Shown here: piece by piece, positions 9,833 to 19,762 of the stretch
Layout: every line of letters begins with the position of its first letter
How positions within the stretch are numbered: the stretch's first letter is position 1
NCBI RefSeq assembly: GCF_000499385.1
Contig: NW_013654601.1
Coordinates: 2,501 to 32,500 of the forward strand
DNA from: Eimeria necatrix
Taxonomy: Eukaryota; Apicomplexa; Conoidasida; Eucoccidiorida; Eimeriidae
Direction: 5' to 3'
DNA length: 30,000 bases
Position numbers and translations under genes: made by a program
Notes under the pieces: model-generated
Told to the model about the DNA's origin: nothing
The model's input: the letters and a program-made list of their open reading frames with translations, nothing else
Database searches by the model: none

Positions 9833-10259
9833 GGGGTCCAGCAGCAGCAGCAGCAGCAGGGGAGGCCTGCAGCAGCAGCAGCAGCGGTGCTGCGGCGGAG
9901 GCGCGCGCGGGGGGTTCCTGGGCGCCGAGCTGCAGCAGCAGCAGCAGCAGCAGGTGCTGCTGCTGCTGCTGCTGCTGCTGGCTGCATGCGGGGCGCGGGC
10001 GCGGCAGGCGCCGCAGCAGCAGCAAGCACGGCGTTGCTGCAGCAGCAGCAGCAAATCTGCTGTTGCTGCTGCTGCTGCAGCAGCAGCAGCAGCGCCACCC
10101 CGCAGACACCGCAAAGTGCTGCTGAGGGCCGCAGCAGCAAAACAGAAGTTGTTTTGCTGCTGCTGCTTGCGTGGCTGCAGTGTCTATACACCTAAACAAC
10201 AGCTAATTCCAAACAACCCCAACTCCCCCCTTTCACTACACCCCCTAAACTGCTTATCC

Positions 10260-10303
<44 letters not shown>

Positions 10304-10312
10304 GGGGGACGC
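9799..10312. repeat. CAG/CTG tracts upstream of p23 exon A
   Basis: Dense CAG and CTG runs (9800-9830, 9841-9860, 9931-9980, 10036-10095, 10261-10302) fill the region where the first p23 exon must lie. On the minus strand the run ends in CTGCTGCAG at the exon A acceptor. An imperfect palindrome variant, TGTCTATACA, is at 10181-10190. Confidence 0.75.
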
Positions 10313-11170
10313 TTACGCCATTTTCAGACGCTGGGCAAAGTGCAGCAATTGCAGAACGCCAAAAAAAAGATTCTCGCACAAAGCCAAACCCTAAACCCTA
10401 AACCCTAAACCCTAATCCTTAATTACACCAGCCCGGCTGCTGCACCCACAGCGCTGAGCTGCTGCGGGGCCGCCTCAGCCCTGCAGCCTGCATGGGGGTT
10501 TAGGGTTTAGGGTTTAGGGTTTGGGGTTTGGTGCGCTTTGGCCGCGGAATTTAGTGCAATTTACTTATTTTTGCATTTTAATTCTTTAATTTCTTTTTAA
10601 TTTCAATTTAAACCCCCCAAAAGCTGCAAACCGCGCGGGCGGCTCGCGCGGCCCCCCAGGTGTCTGTACACCTCAGCATGCGCGGTGTCTACGGCCGCCT
10701 CTTCGCCGCAAAACGCAATTTTTCGCGGAAATTGAACTTTTAATTTAAATTAAATTATAAATAATGTTTTTTGCGCTGCAAATAAACCCCTGGGGGCCTC
10801 CAGCCGCGGCCGCCGGGTGTACAGACACTGTGGGGCGGCTGCTGCATGCCAGACGCACCTAACCCCCACATCAAATGCACTCTTCCTTTTGCTTCTTTTT
10901 CGGTTTCTTTTCATTTCTTTTCATTTCTTTTATTTCTTTTATTCTTTTTGCCACTTTACACCGCCCGAGACACGCTCAGAGAGCCGCGCCACCCCCCAGC
11001 CCAAACCCTAAACCCTAAACCCTAAACCCTAGTCACTCGCTTACGACCTGCGCAACGAATTAGGTGTACGTACACCTCACTGAGGCCCTCCGCAGCAGCC
11101 GGTTTAGGGTTTAGGGCTTGGGGGCTAGGGTTTGGAGAGGGTTTGGGGCGTAGGGTTTAGGGTTTAGGGT
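10313..11170. other. Intergenic region between p23 and the histidine phosphatase gene
   Basis: I see no convincing gene. It holds heptamer arrays (about 10385-10415, 10497-10535, 11003-11032, 11100-11170), an AT-rich stretch (10545-10775), and palindrome-family sites at 10661-10670 (TGTCTGTACA), 10817-10828 (GTGTACAGACAC) and 11063-11076 (exact). A minus-strand Ala-rich segment ending at a TAA near 10422 could be read as an exon tail, but it lacks support. Confidence 0.6.
11063..11076. promoter_or_regulatory. Exact copy of palindrome GGTGTACGTACACC
   Basis: A perfect 14-bp palindrome about 95 bp beyond the 3' end of the histidine phosphatase gene. Function is inferred only from recurrence. 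Confidence 0.5.
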
Positions 11171-11865
11171 TTAGGGTTTAGGGTTTGGGATGAGGAGCGT
11201 GGGCGTGGCGTTGGGCATGATGTAGTTTCCGTCAAACCCTAAAAACCCTAATTGGTCTTCTTTGCCAAACCCTAAAAGGACGGATACAGCAGCGCCGGCC
11301 ATGCTGTGTCCGTACACCGCAACCTGCGGGCCCCACACTTCAAAACTCTCTCTATTTATTCTTTTATTTCTTTTGTTTATTCTTTTATTTCTTTTGTTTA
11401 TTCTTTTATTTCTTTTGTTTATTCTTTTACTTCTTTTATTTATTCTTTTGTTTCTTTATTTCTTTGTTTTATTTCTTTTGTTTCTTTTGCAAGTTCTTTA
11501 CTTCAAAGCTCTTTTTGTTTATTTGTTCACATTCTTTTATTTGCTTTATTTGCTTTTATTTGTTTTCTGTTTTTCACTTTTATTTTTGTTTTATTTATCT
11601 CCCTTTATTCCATCTGGCTTCTCCTCTTGCATTTCAATTAAATAAATTTAATTCAATTGACTCAATTTAATTCTATTATTCAGTTAATTCGAACTAATTA
11701 TATTCAATTCAGTTTAATTCAATTTAATTCAATTTAATTCAATTTACGCTTTTGGATCCGCATGCAAATTATTTAGTCATTTACTTTTGTTTTCAGCCGC
11801 TTGATGGCATTCATTATTTATTAATACCCTTATTATATCATTATTATTATTATTACTATTATTAC

Positions 11866-11914
<49 letters not shown>

Positions 11915-13895
11915 TTGATTATTGATATTGCTATTGTTCTACATATATAATTATTGTTATTTAGCCATGAGTTTCCCTAGTGAATGAGTAATTAACTGAT
12001 TAATTATCCCTAATTAATTAATCAACTTCTCAATTAATCATTGATTTAATTATAGTAAATTATTTATTTAATTAAATTAATTATTTATTTAATTAAAATA
12101 ACAAACCCGAGGCTTTCTTTCTCCACAAGAAGGGCCGCAAAGCTCTTTGGCGATTTCGCCCACTTTGATGAGGGCTTTGCGCTGTCTGTCCAGACACTCG
12201 AGAAAGTTCTCAGCGGGCAGCTGCGGGCACACGAAACAGAAAATATATCTTTTTTTCGCCTTTTTCCGCTTATTTTGTTTTATTTTTCTTTTTAAATGCA
12301 TAAATATTGCTTTTAAAGCTCCAGAGGGTTTAATTTGCGCCGCTGCTGAAGAAAAAGCGCAAAATTACCCCGCAGACCTGTGTCTGTGCATCAAGTACAC
12401 CGCTCTCGCCGACTTAACTCTTGAAACCGTCGGAAGTGTTTATTATTTATTCATTTATTTATTATTTATTTATTTATTAGTGTTTTATTGTTTGTTTTTA
12501 AGTGCTTCCACGCTTTTAATTCAGTTTTGGCGGCTCCGATTGTGTCCAGTTGGCTGCTGCTGCGTCTCGAGAGCTGTCTGTACACCCCAGCAGCGCGCCC
12601 CGCCCAACGGCACGGATGAAGGCGAACGGCGGTTAAAACGAATAAAATAAAAGAATATTTGCATTTAAAATTAAATATTTGAATAGAATAAAAGAATATT
12701 TGCATTTAAAATCAAAAATTTGATCTTTAGAACCTAAAAATGGGCTTTTTAGACTTCGAACTCAGCCGCGACGGCGCCTCACTGACACGGGAAAGCGAAG
12801 GAAAGAGTGGTTTAAATGGCAAATTGGATTAATTTATGAATTTTAAATTTAAAATTAAATCATTTAAAGCCAAATTCAGACAAAATGCACCAAAAATCTG
12901 GACAGAATCAAAAATTCCGATTTGTTCCCCGCCTTTCTGCTCTCTCCCTCCAGTTCTGTTCCCCCAGTGAAAAAGCACTTAGCGAATTAACTTCAATTAA
13001 TTGATTAAAGACAAAAGACCCCCCCTTAAAAAGCGCTTAGGGTTTAGGGTTTAGGGTTTAGGGTTTAGGGTTTGGGAGTGAATTAATTTAAAGCAATTGG
13101 CTTCTTCTTCAGCCAATTGCTTTGAATTAATTCACTCCTAAACCCTAAACCCTAAACCCTAAACCCTAGGGAAATGGCATTAATTAATGGCATTTACTTC
13201 TGTTTTCCCCTCGAGCCACTCCGGACTTTGCCAGAGTTGGCTGCAAATCCTGTGGGGCCCTTTTGCCTTAACAACAGCATTTTGTTGCAAGTAAAACAAA
13301 TGCGCGGGGTCATCTTTTTGGAGGTCTGCCACCTGCAAAAGTTCATTTGGAGAAGCTTTTGAACCACAATTAACACTCCCAAACCCTAAACCCTAAACCC
13401 CAAACCCTAAACCCTAAACCCTAGGCCGTAAGTGCTTTTCAACGAGGGGTCTTTTGCCTTTATTCAATTAATTAGAGTTAAGTCTTCAAGTGAATTTTAG
13501 GACTTTTGCATTTATAAAAAGTGTCTTTATTCAATTAATTAGAATTAATTCTTCAAATGCCTTTTAAGACTTTTGCATTTATAAAAAGTTATTTTCTTTT
13601 CCAACTTTGAATTCCGAAAAAACGCAAAAGTGGCTTTTCTGGCTTTCTGAGGTGTACGTACACTCCACGCACTCCACGCCAAATCGACTTTTCGGGATTT
13701 TCACAAAATCCATTTTGGCATTTAAATGGCATTTGCGGCATTTTATTTAAAAGCCATGTTGGGGCCCCTCAGAGTAAATAAAAATAAACAAATAAACAAA
13801 AATTAATTCATAATTATCCGTTTATTTGTTTATTAGCGTTTGTTATTATTAACTTATTAGCTGTTTAAATGATTAGGAAATAAACAAATAAATTA

Positions 13896-13931
<36 letters not shown>

Positions 13932-15096
13932 AATAAATAAATAAATAAATAAATAAGCGAACAAAGCGAACAAAGCGATTGAAAAATAAAATAATGTGAA
14001 ATAATAAATAAAATAAATAATGAACAAAACGGCTCCAAATAAACTAAAGAATTAATAGAAAGAAGAAGAATAAATAAATAAATAAACAAAAGGTATAATA
14101 AAAGACAAAATAAATAGAAAATAAAAAATAAAAAGATTCAAAGAATTGGACTTTGGCGAAGAATTTGAATTTGAAAAAATAAATAAAAATAAAAAAAAAG
14201 ATTTCAAAAAGTGAAGAAGCAAAACCCTAAAAAGTGTTTCTGGCCTTTTGGTTGTCCCATTCGCCGAACGCCATTTCCGCGAGTTCGGGCAAAACCCTAA
14301 AAAAGGGTTTAGGGTTTGCGTCCACGAAGGGCTGCGCGGTTTGCACTGCTCGCAGCAGCGGAGAAGACAGCAGCAAATCCGGAAGGAATTCTTTTGCTGC
14401 TGCCATTGCTGCTAGTTTTGCTGCTGCTGCTGCTGCTTGCTGCTGCCCCTGCTGCGTCAGCTGGTTGTTTGCATAGTCCACTTGGCCCTGAAAAATTCAA
14501 AATCCTTTTTGAATTTCTTTTTTCAAATCTTTATTTCTTTTATTTAATTCCATATTTAATTCACTTTTAATTCCCTTTTTGTTCCCTTTTGCTTCTTTAA
14601 TGCAAATAAAGCAAATAAAGATCTTTAAGGGGAATTTTGTTCTTCGAATTCAACACAATTGCTGCTCTCAGGGGCAAACTTGCACTATTTTGGATGCTTT
14701 TCGCGCGAAAAAGACTTTTTTAGAAATTAAATTCAAAAAAAAACATTTAAAATGGTACTTTTGTCTATTTATTTGGGGAAAAAGGCGAAAAGTGCAGCAG
14801 CAGCAGCAAACCTGAAACACCCGGGGCTCCGTGTTGCCCTCCGTCTTGCCGTGGCGGATGTAGCAAATTTCCACGGGAAGCTCCAGCGGTTGGAATTCTT
14901 TTTTGTATTTTATTCTTCCGTTTTCTAAATTCAATTCAAGTTTCAAATCTTCTGCAATTTGCTGCCAGCGGCGGAGGTCTTCCGGCGCGGCCTCGCGCAG
15001 GAACCGCCCGTACGCCTCCAGCTGCTGCGGAATGCAGCTTTTTATCTCCTCATAACGCCGGGAAAGCAACTCCGGAGTCCACGCAGCCTCCGCCAT
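11171..15096 (-). CDS. Histidine phosphatase / phosphoglycerate mutase superfamily protein, five exons
   Basis: The protein belongs to the superfamily whose members form a phosphohistidine; these act as mutases or phosphatases, and the substrate here is unknown. Exon 1 (15096-14812) starts MAEAAWTPELLSRRYEEIKS and ends with CYIRHGKTEGNTEPRVFQ, containing the catalytic RHG at about residues 81-83. Exon 2 (14487 to about 14245) begins GQVDYANNQLTQQG and holds LLSSPLLRAVQTA and LPELAEMAFGEWDNQK, both superfamily hallmarks. Exon 3 (13332-13198) reads VADLQKDDPAHLFYLQQNAV. Exon 4 (12220-12107) reads ENFLECLDRQRKALIKVGEI. Exon 5 (11323-11171) contains VAVYGHSMAGAAVSVLLG, where GHS carries the second catalytic His, then MPNATPTLLI and a stop inside a heptamer array. 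All junctions are phase 0 with GT...AG, except the exon 2 donor, where no GT precedes an in-frame stop; a GC donor (AAG|GCC, 14244) would fit. Predicted length is about 309 aa. The presence of both catalytic His motifs suggests an active enzyme. Confidence 0.88.
11340..12100. other. AT-rich intron 4 of the histidine phosphatase gene, with a (TTA)n microsatellite
   Basis: The plus strand has TTTATTTCTTTTG repeats (11350-11480), AATTCAATTTAATT repeats (11690-11750) and a TTATTA microsatellite (about 11835-11911). There is no coding content; the open frames with Phe/Leu/Ile runs are composition artefacts. Confidence 0.8.
13038..13170. repeat. Large inverted repeat with heptamer arms (hairpin)
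   Basis: A unique arm, GAGTGAATTAATTTAAAGC and onward (about 13075-13102), is followed by a short TCTTCTTC loop and then its near-perfect complement (13111-13138). TTTAGGG copies on the left and AAACCCT copies on the right extend the arms, so about 60 bases per side can pair. It lies in intron 3 of the histidine phosphatase gene, just downstream of the exon 3 donor at 13197. Confidence 0.9.
13379..13424 (-). repeat. AAACCCT array upstream of histidine phosphatase exon 3
   Basis: About six heptamer copies lie in intron 2, some 45 bases from the exon 3 acceptor at 13333-13335. A palindrome copy (GGTGTACGTACAC, 13651-13663) follows in the same intron. Confidence 0.8.
13651..13663. promoter_or_regulatory. 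Palindrome GGTGTACGTACAC (13 of 14 bases)
   Basis: A near-complete member of the 14-bp palindrome family, located inside intron 2 of the histidine phosphatase gene. Confidence 0.45.
13865..14215. repeat. (AAAT)n purine-rich AT tract in intron 2
   Basis: Simple AAATAAATAA repeats (13900-13955 and beyond) and A-rich sequence on the plus strand make the transcribed sense strand (minus) rich in TTTATTT. It belongs to intron 2 of the histidine phosphatase gene. Nothing coding is seen. Confidence 0.8.
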
Positions 15097-15740
15097 TCTC
15101 AATACTTGCAAATTCGCGAAAAAAAGAAGAAAAAAGAACAAAAAATGAGCGAAAACGAAGTCTGAAAAGGCGGACTGCGCCACCTGCGCATACACCCGGC
15201 GCACTGCACGTACACCCGAGCAGCTTCAGCGCGCGAAATAAAACTGAAATCGAACCAATTTTTGTTCTTTTTCTTTTTTTAATTTATTTCAACCTTTTAA
15301 TTCACATTTAAAGTTATTTTCCCCGCTTTTTCCGCTTTTTCCGCCTTAAAATTGCGCCAAGACAGCCGCCTGACCACTGGGGAGCACCACCGGGCACTGC
15401 AGCGAAAACGGACAAAGAAAGCGGCAGAAACGAAACAAAAACAAAAATAAACAATTTAAATATTATATTTTAATCAATAAATTAAACTAATCTGCAAATA
15501 AATGCATTTAAAGCTCATTTTGATGAAAAGATCTTCAAAAACTCCACCCTGCCTCTCCCTGAACTGCTGCTTAGCTGCTCATTTAGATAATTAACTGCCG
15601 CATTCTTCGCTTTCTATTTAACTTATAATTCAAATTTATTTTTAATAATTCAATTTTCAAAAGTTTTGCAAAATTTTTATTTTATTAACCACTCAAACCC
15701 TCCCTCTCCTAGTGAAGTGCAAAGCGGGTGAAAACAACCT
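15097..15740. other. Upstream region of the histidine phosphatase gene, AT-rich
   Basis: The 5' flank contains two half-copies of the palindrome family near 15186 (GCATACACC) and 15207 (GCACGTACACC), about 90-120 bases upstream of the ATG. Beyond this is AT-rich DNA without a recognisable gene. Confidence 0.5.
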
Positions 15741-16354
15741 CTAAACCCTAAACCCTAAACCCTGAGGACAAAAATGTATACTCTAAACCCTTAACCCTGA
15801 AGTACTGAACGTAAACCCTAAACCCTAAACCCTCGAAAACTACCCCAAAAAGCTAAGCACCTACACCCGAAAGCCGTAACCCCATATCCTAAACCCCAAA
15901 CCATAAACGCTAAACCCTAAACCCTAAACGCTAAACCCTAAACCCTAAACCCTAAACTCTAAATGCTCTCGAGACTTCCTTCAGCTGCTGTCTTTGGGGT
16001 CGGCGGTTTCGCATTAGGGTTTAGGGTTTGTTCGAGACACAACGCTCAGTTGCCTAGGGTTTAGGGGCTAAACCCTAATCCTCAAACCCTAAACCCTAAA
16101 CCCTAGCGTGAGTGAAGGCGTTTCGCGCTGCAGCCCTAAACCCTAAACCCTAAACCCTAAACCCTAGAGCGCGTCTTGATATCCAGCTCGGCAAAGGAGT
16201 GCAATTAAATTAAATAAATAAAAAATAAAAATTCAAATGAGACAAGAAGACTAATAAAAACAAAATGGAAAATAAGAGTTTGCAGAGAAAAGACAAGGGA
16301 CAGGATAACGCCAAAACAAACCCTAAACCCTAAACCCTAAACCCTAAACCCTAG
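15741..16354 (-). repeat. Diverged AAACCCT arrays and spacers
   Basis: Arrays at about 15741-15765, 15783-15835, 15890-15962, 16072-16107, 16130-16167 and 16317-16354 include variants such as AAACGCT and AAACTCT, so these copies are older or unselected. The spacers show no coding signal. The block lies downstream of the NADAR-FHA-RRM gene. Confidence 0.8.
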
Positions 16355-16379
16355 GCACTCGGTGTTCAACACTTCCCCA

Positions 16380-16511
16380 AGTATGCCCCTGCAGCTCCAC
16401 ACGCAGCAGCAGCAGCAGCAGCAGCTGCTGCTGCTGCTGCTGCTGCAACCCGCTGCAGCAGGCGAGCAGCAGCACCAGCTGCAGCTCTTCCCTCCCGCTG
16501 CCGCTGCCGCC

Positions 16512-16555
<44 letters not shown>

Positions 16556-16620
16556 GCGTTTGCTGCGAGGAAAGGAGACTAGTCTGTAGAAAAATAAAAG
16601 GTCTAAAGATAACTGGAAGT
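16380..16620. repeat. CAG/CTG tracts at the 3' side of the NADAR-FHA-RRM gene
   Basis: CAG (16403-16424), CTG (16424-16446) and CTG (16516-16555) runs lie immediately past the stop codon at 16621-16623, so they probably sit in the 3' UTR. No conserved protein segment is present. Confidence 0.6.
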
Positions 16621-16837
16621 TTAGTCCCTGTCTCTTTTGCTGCTTTTGTGTCTCCTCCTTTCGTTGCTTCTGCTGCGGCTTCTCCTGTGTCTCTCCTTTT
16701 TGTCATTATCTGTGGGGCCCCACTCGCCGGTGTACATGTTCCTGCTGCTGCTGCTGCTGCTGGCAGCAGCAGCAGCAGCAGCAGCAGCGAAGCGCGCCTC
16801 GCGGGCGCCCTCGGCCTCGGAGCGCAGGCCGCCGCCG

Positions 16838-16876
<39 letters not shown>

Positions 16877-17156
16877 TCCCCCTGCAGCCGCCGCACTTCA
16901 GCATTTGTCAACTGTCTCCTTCCTTGCTGCTCTGCTGCTCTGTCGTCGTGGCCCCAGTGTCCCCTTTTGCTGCCGCGGGGTTCTCCAGTGAGGGGGTCTG
17001 CTTGCTGCAGCAGCGCAGCAGCAGCAGCAGCAGCAGCACCTCCTGCAGCAGCAGCAGCAGAGTCCTCCAGCCCGTGGCCTGTCCGCATGGACCCGTGCGT
17101 CGGGTGCTCAAACGTCTTCTCCGTTGCAGCAACAAAGTTCATTTCCCCCTCAGCCT

Positions 17157-17206
<50 letters not shown>

Positions 17207-17336
17207 GGATTAGTAGTAGCAGCAGCACAGTAGGGGTAGTGGTGGAAGCAGCAGCAGCGGTGGCAGCAGCAGCAGCACCCGCAGCAGCAGTAAGGGTAGT
17301 AGCTGCAGCAGCAACAGTAGCAGCAGCAGTATTACT

Positions 17337-17371
<35 letters not shown>

Positions 17372-18471
17372 GACACAACTGGAGAAGAGACAAAAAGACA
17401 AAGAGAAGGGAAATATGAAATAAAAAGAAATAAATAAAAAATAAAATAAACAAGAAAATAAATAGAATAAAGAAAAGAAACAAAAGAATAGATGGAGAGA
17501 CCCCAAAAAGACACGTTAAAGAAAATAAGAAAAAGATATAAAATAAATAAAATAAATGAAAGAGATAAAAGAAAGAAATAAAAGAAATAAATAAAAGAAA
17601 TAAATAAAAGAAATAAATAAAAGAAATAAATAAAGAAAGAAGTAAAAGAAATAAATAAAAGAAATAATAAAAATAAAAAAATAAATGAAATAATGAAATG
17701 AAAAAAAAGACAAACCATAAGTTCTTCTTTTGCTGCTCTTTCCTCTCGCGTCAAGTTCGCCGGGGTCACCTAAAGAAATAAACAAAACAAATAAAAATAA
17801 ATAAATTAATTAATTGAAATAATAAAAGAAATAAACAAATTAATTAATTAATTAATTTGAATAAATAAATAGATAATAAATAAATAAATAGTTCACTGGG
17901 GCCACCCAAAATAAGGCTCGAGAGTGAAAAGGAGAAAAAGAAATTCGAGAAGTTTTATCTTAGACAATAAATTGAATAATAAAATGTAAAAAATAAATAA
18001 ATAAACTGATTAATTAATTAGATGTACATTGAATAATTATACAATTAAAGAACTAATTAATTAAATAATAAGATGTAAAAATAAATAAATAAACTGATTG
18101 ATTAATTAGATATACATTGAATAATTATGTAATTAAAGAATTAATTAATTAGATAATTAAATGATTAAATATTTGAAAAAGTAATTAAATTAAACTGGAG
18201 GAAAAAATGAATTAAGTGGATTAATTCATCAAAGCGAATTAAAACAAATGGAAAATAAAACAAATCAAAGTAAATATAATTTGAAACAAAATAAAATAAA
18301 TGAAATAAACAAAATGAAATAAACAAAACAAATCAAAAAATAAATAATTTAAAAGCACAATTAAACCAAACCCCAAAAGTGGTGAAGTCCGGAAAAACCC
18401 AAAAAGTGGAGAAGTAGAAATAAAGTTAAAACTAAAAGATTAAATGGGACTTTAAAGGTGCATTCAGAAGC

Positions 18472-18528
<57 letters not shown>

Positions 18529-19553
18529 GCACTAATTTGTTAATTAATTAATCAATTAGGTAATTAATCAAAAAATAGACAAAAAACAGAAAGAACTGGA
18601 TAAAATGGATCTTCCATTAAATCAATTTGAGCCAAAGTTCTAGAAAATTGCAAACACAAAGATTAAGTTAATTTGCAGTTAATAAGTAAAAGGCACTCAA
18701 ACCCTAAACCCTAAACCCCAAAAAGGCGGTTAATGAACTAATCCGACACCTTCAAATGAAACGAAATGAGATGGAATCAAACTAAATAATAAATCAAATA
18801 AAATGATATAATAAAAATTAATTAAATAAAATAAAACTACGCCAAACAAAATCAAATCAAATAACAGATAAATCAAAGAATTAAACAAAGCAGGCCAATT
18901 AAATTAAATTAAAACAAACTAAATTAACCCACACTAAATTAAATTAAATTAAATAATTAAATTAAATAATTAAATTAAATTAAATGATTAAATTAAATGA
19001 TTAAATTAAATAATTAAATTAAATAATTGAATAATGCAAAATAGACAAAAACCAAACGAGAAATTAAAACCCAAGCCAACAAAACCGAATTAAACAATTA
19101 CAGCGAGTTAAACCCACCAAACTGCACCGAATTAACTGAATTAAATTAAATTAAATTAATTAAATTAATTAATTAAACCGAATTAATTAAATTAAATAAT
19201 TAAATTAATTAAATTAATTAATTAAATTAATTAAATTAATTACCGCCACAGTTCTCCCATTGACAAGACGGCCGTCGCACTCGAGGGCTTTTTTGGCGGA
19301 CTCGGCATCGCCGAATTCGACGAAGGCAATTCCCCTCACGGAATAAGCTCCTGAAGGAAAAATTAAATGGAATTAATTAATTATTTAATTAAAATAATTA
19401 ATTATTTAATTAAAAATTAATTATTTAATTCATTTAATTCATTAAATGAATTAAACAATGAGTCCGCTCCTCTGCGCATTTTGCCAATCAAACGCGACAA
19501 AATCCGGCTTCGGGAAAGCTGCTGCGTCAGCAGCAGCAGCAACAGCAGCAAAG

Positions 19554-19587
<34 letters not shown>

Positions 19588-19724
19588 GCCTGCAGCAGCA
19601 GCAGCAGCAACTTCCTAGTCAGGGAATCTGGGTCTTTTGACTTAAGGAGTGGTTATGGCAACACCAGCAGCAGCAGCAGTAGCAAGACCAGCAGCAGCAG
19701 CAACAGCAGCAACAGCAGCAGCAA

Positions 19725-19762
<38 letters not shown>

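Noticed and set aside
11306..11670. Phe/Leu/Ile-rich open frames resembling membrane proteins (also near 17210-17785 and 29009-29452)
   Set aside because: They are translations of TTTATTTCTTTT simple repeats in introns or intergenic DNA.
12300..12450. A plus-strand segment with protein-like composition (EGLICAAAEEKAQNYPADL)
   Set aside because: It lies within intron 3 of the minus-strand histidine phosphatase and has no splice or start context of its own that I could support.
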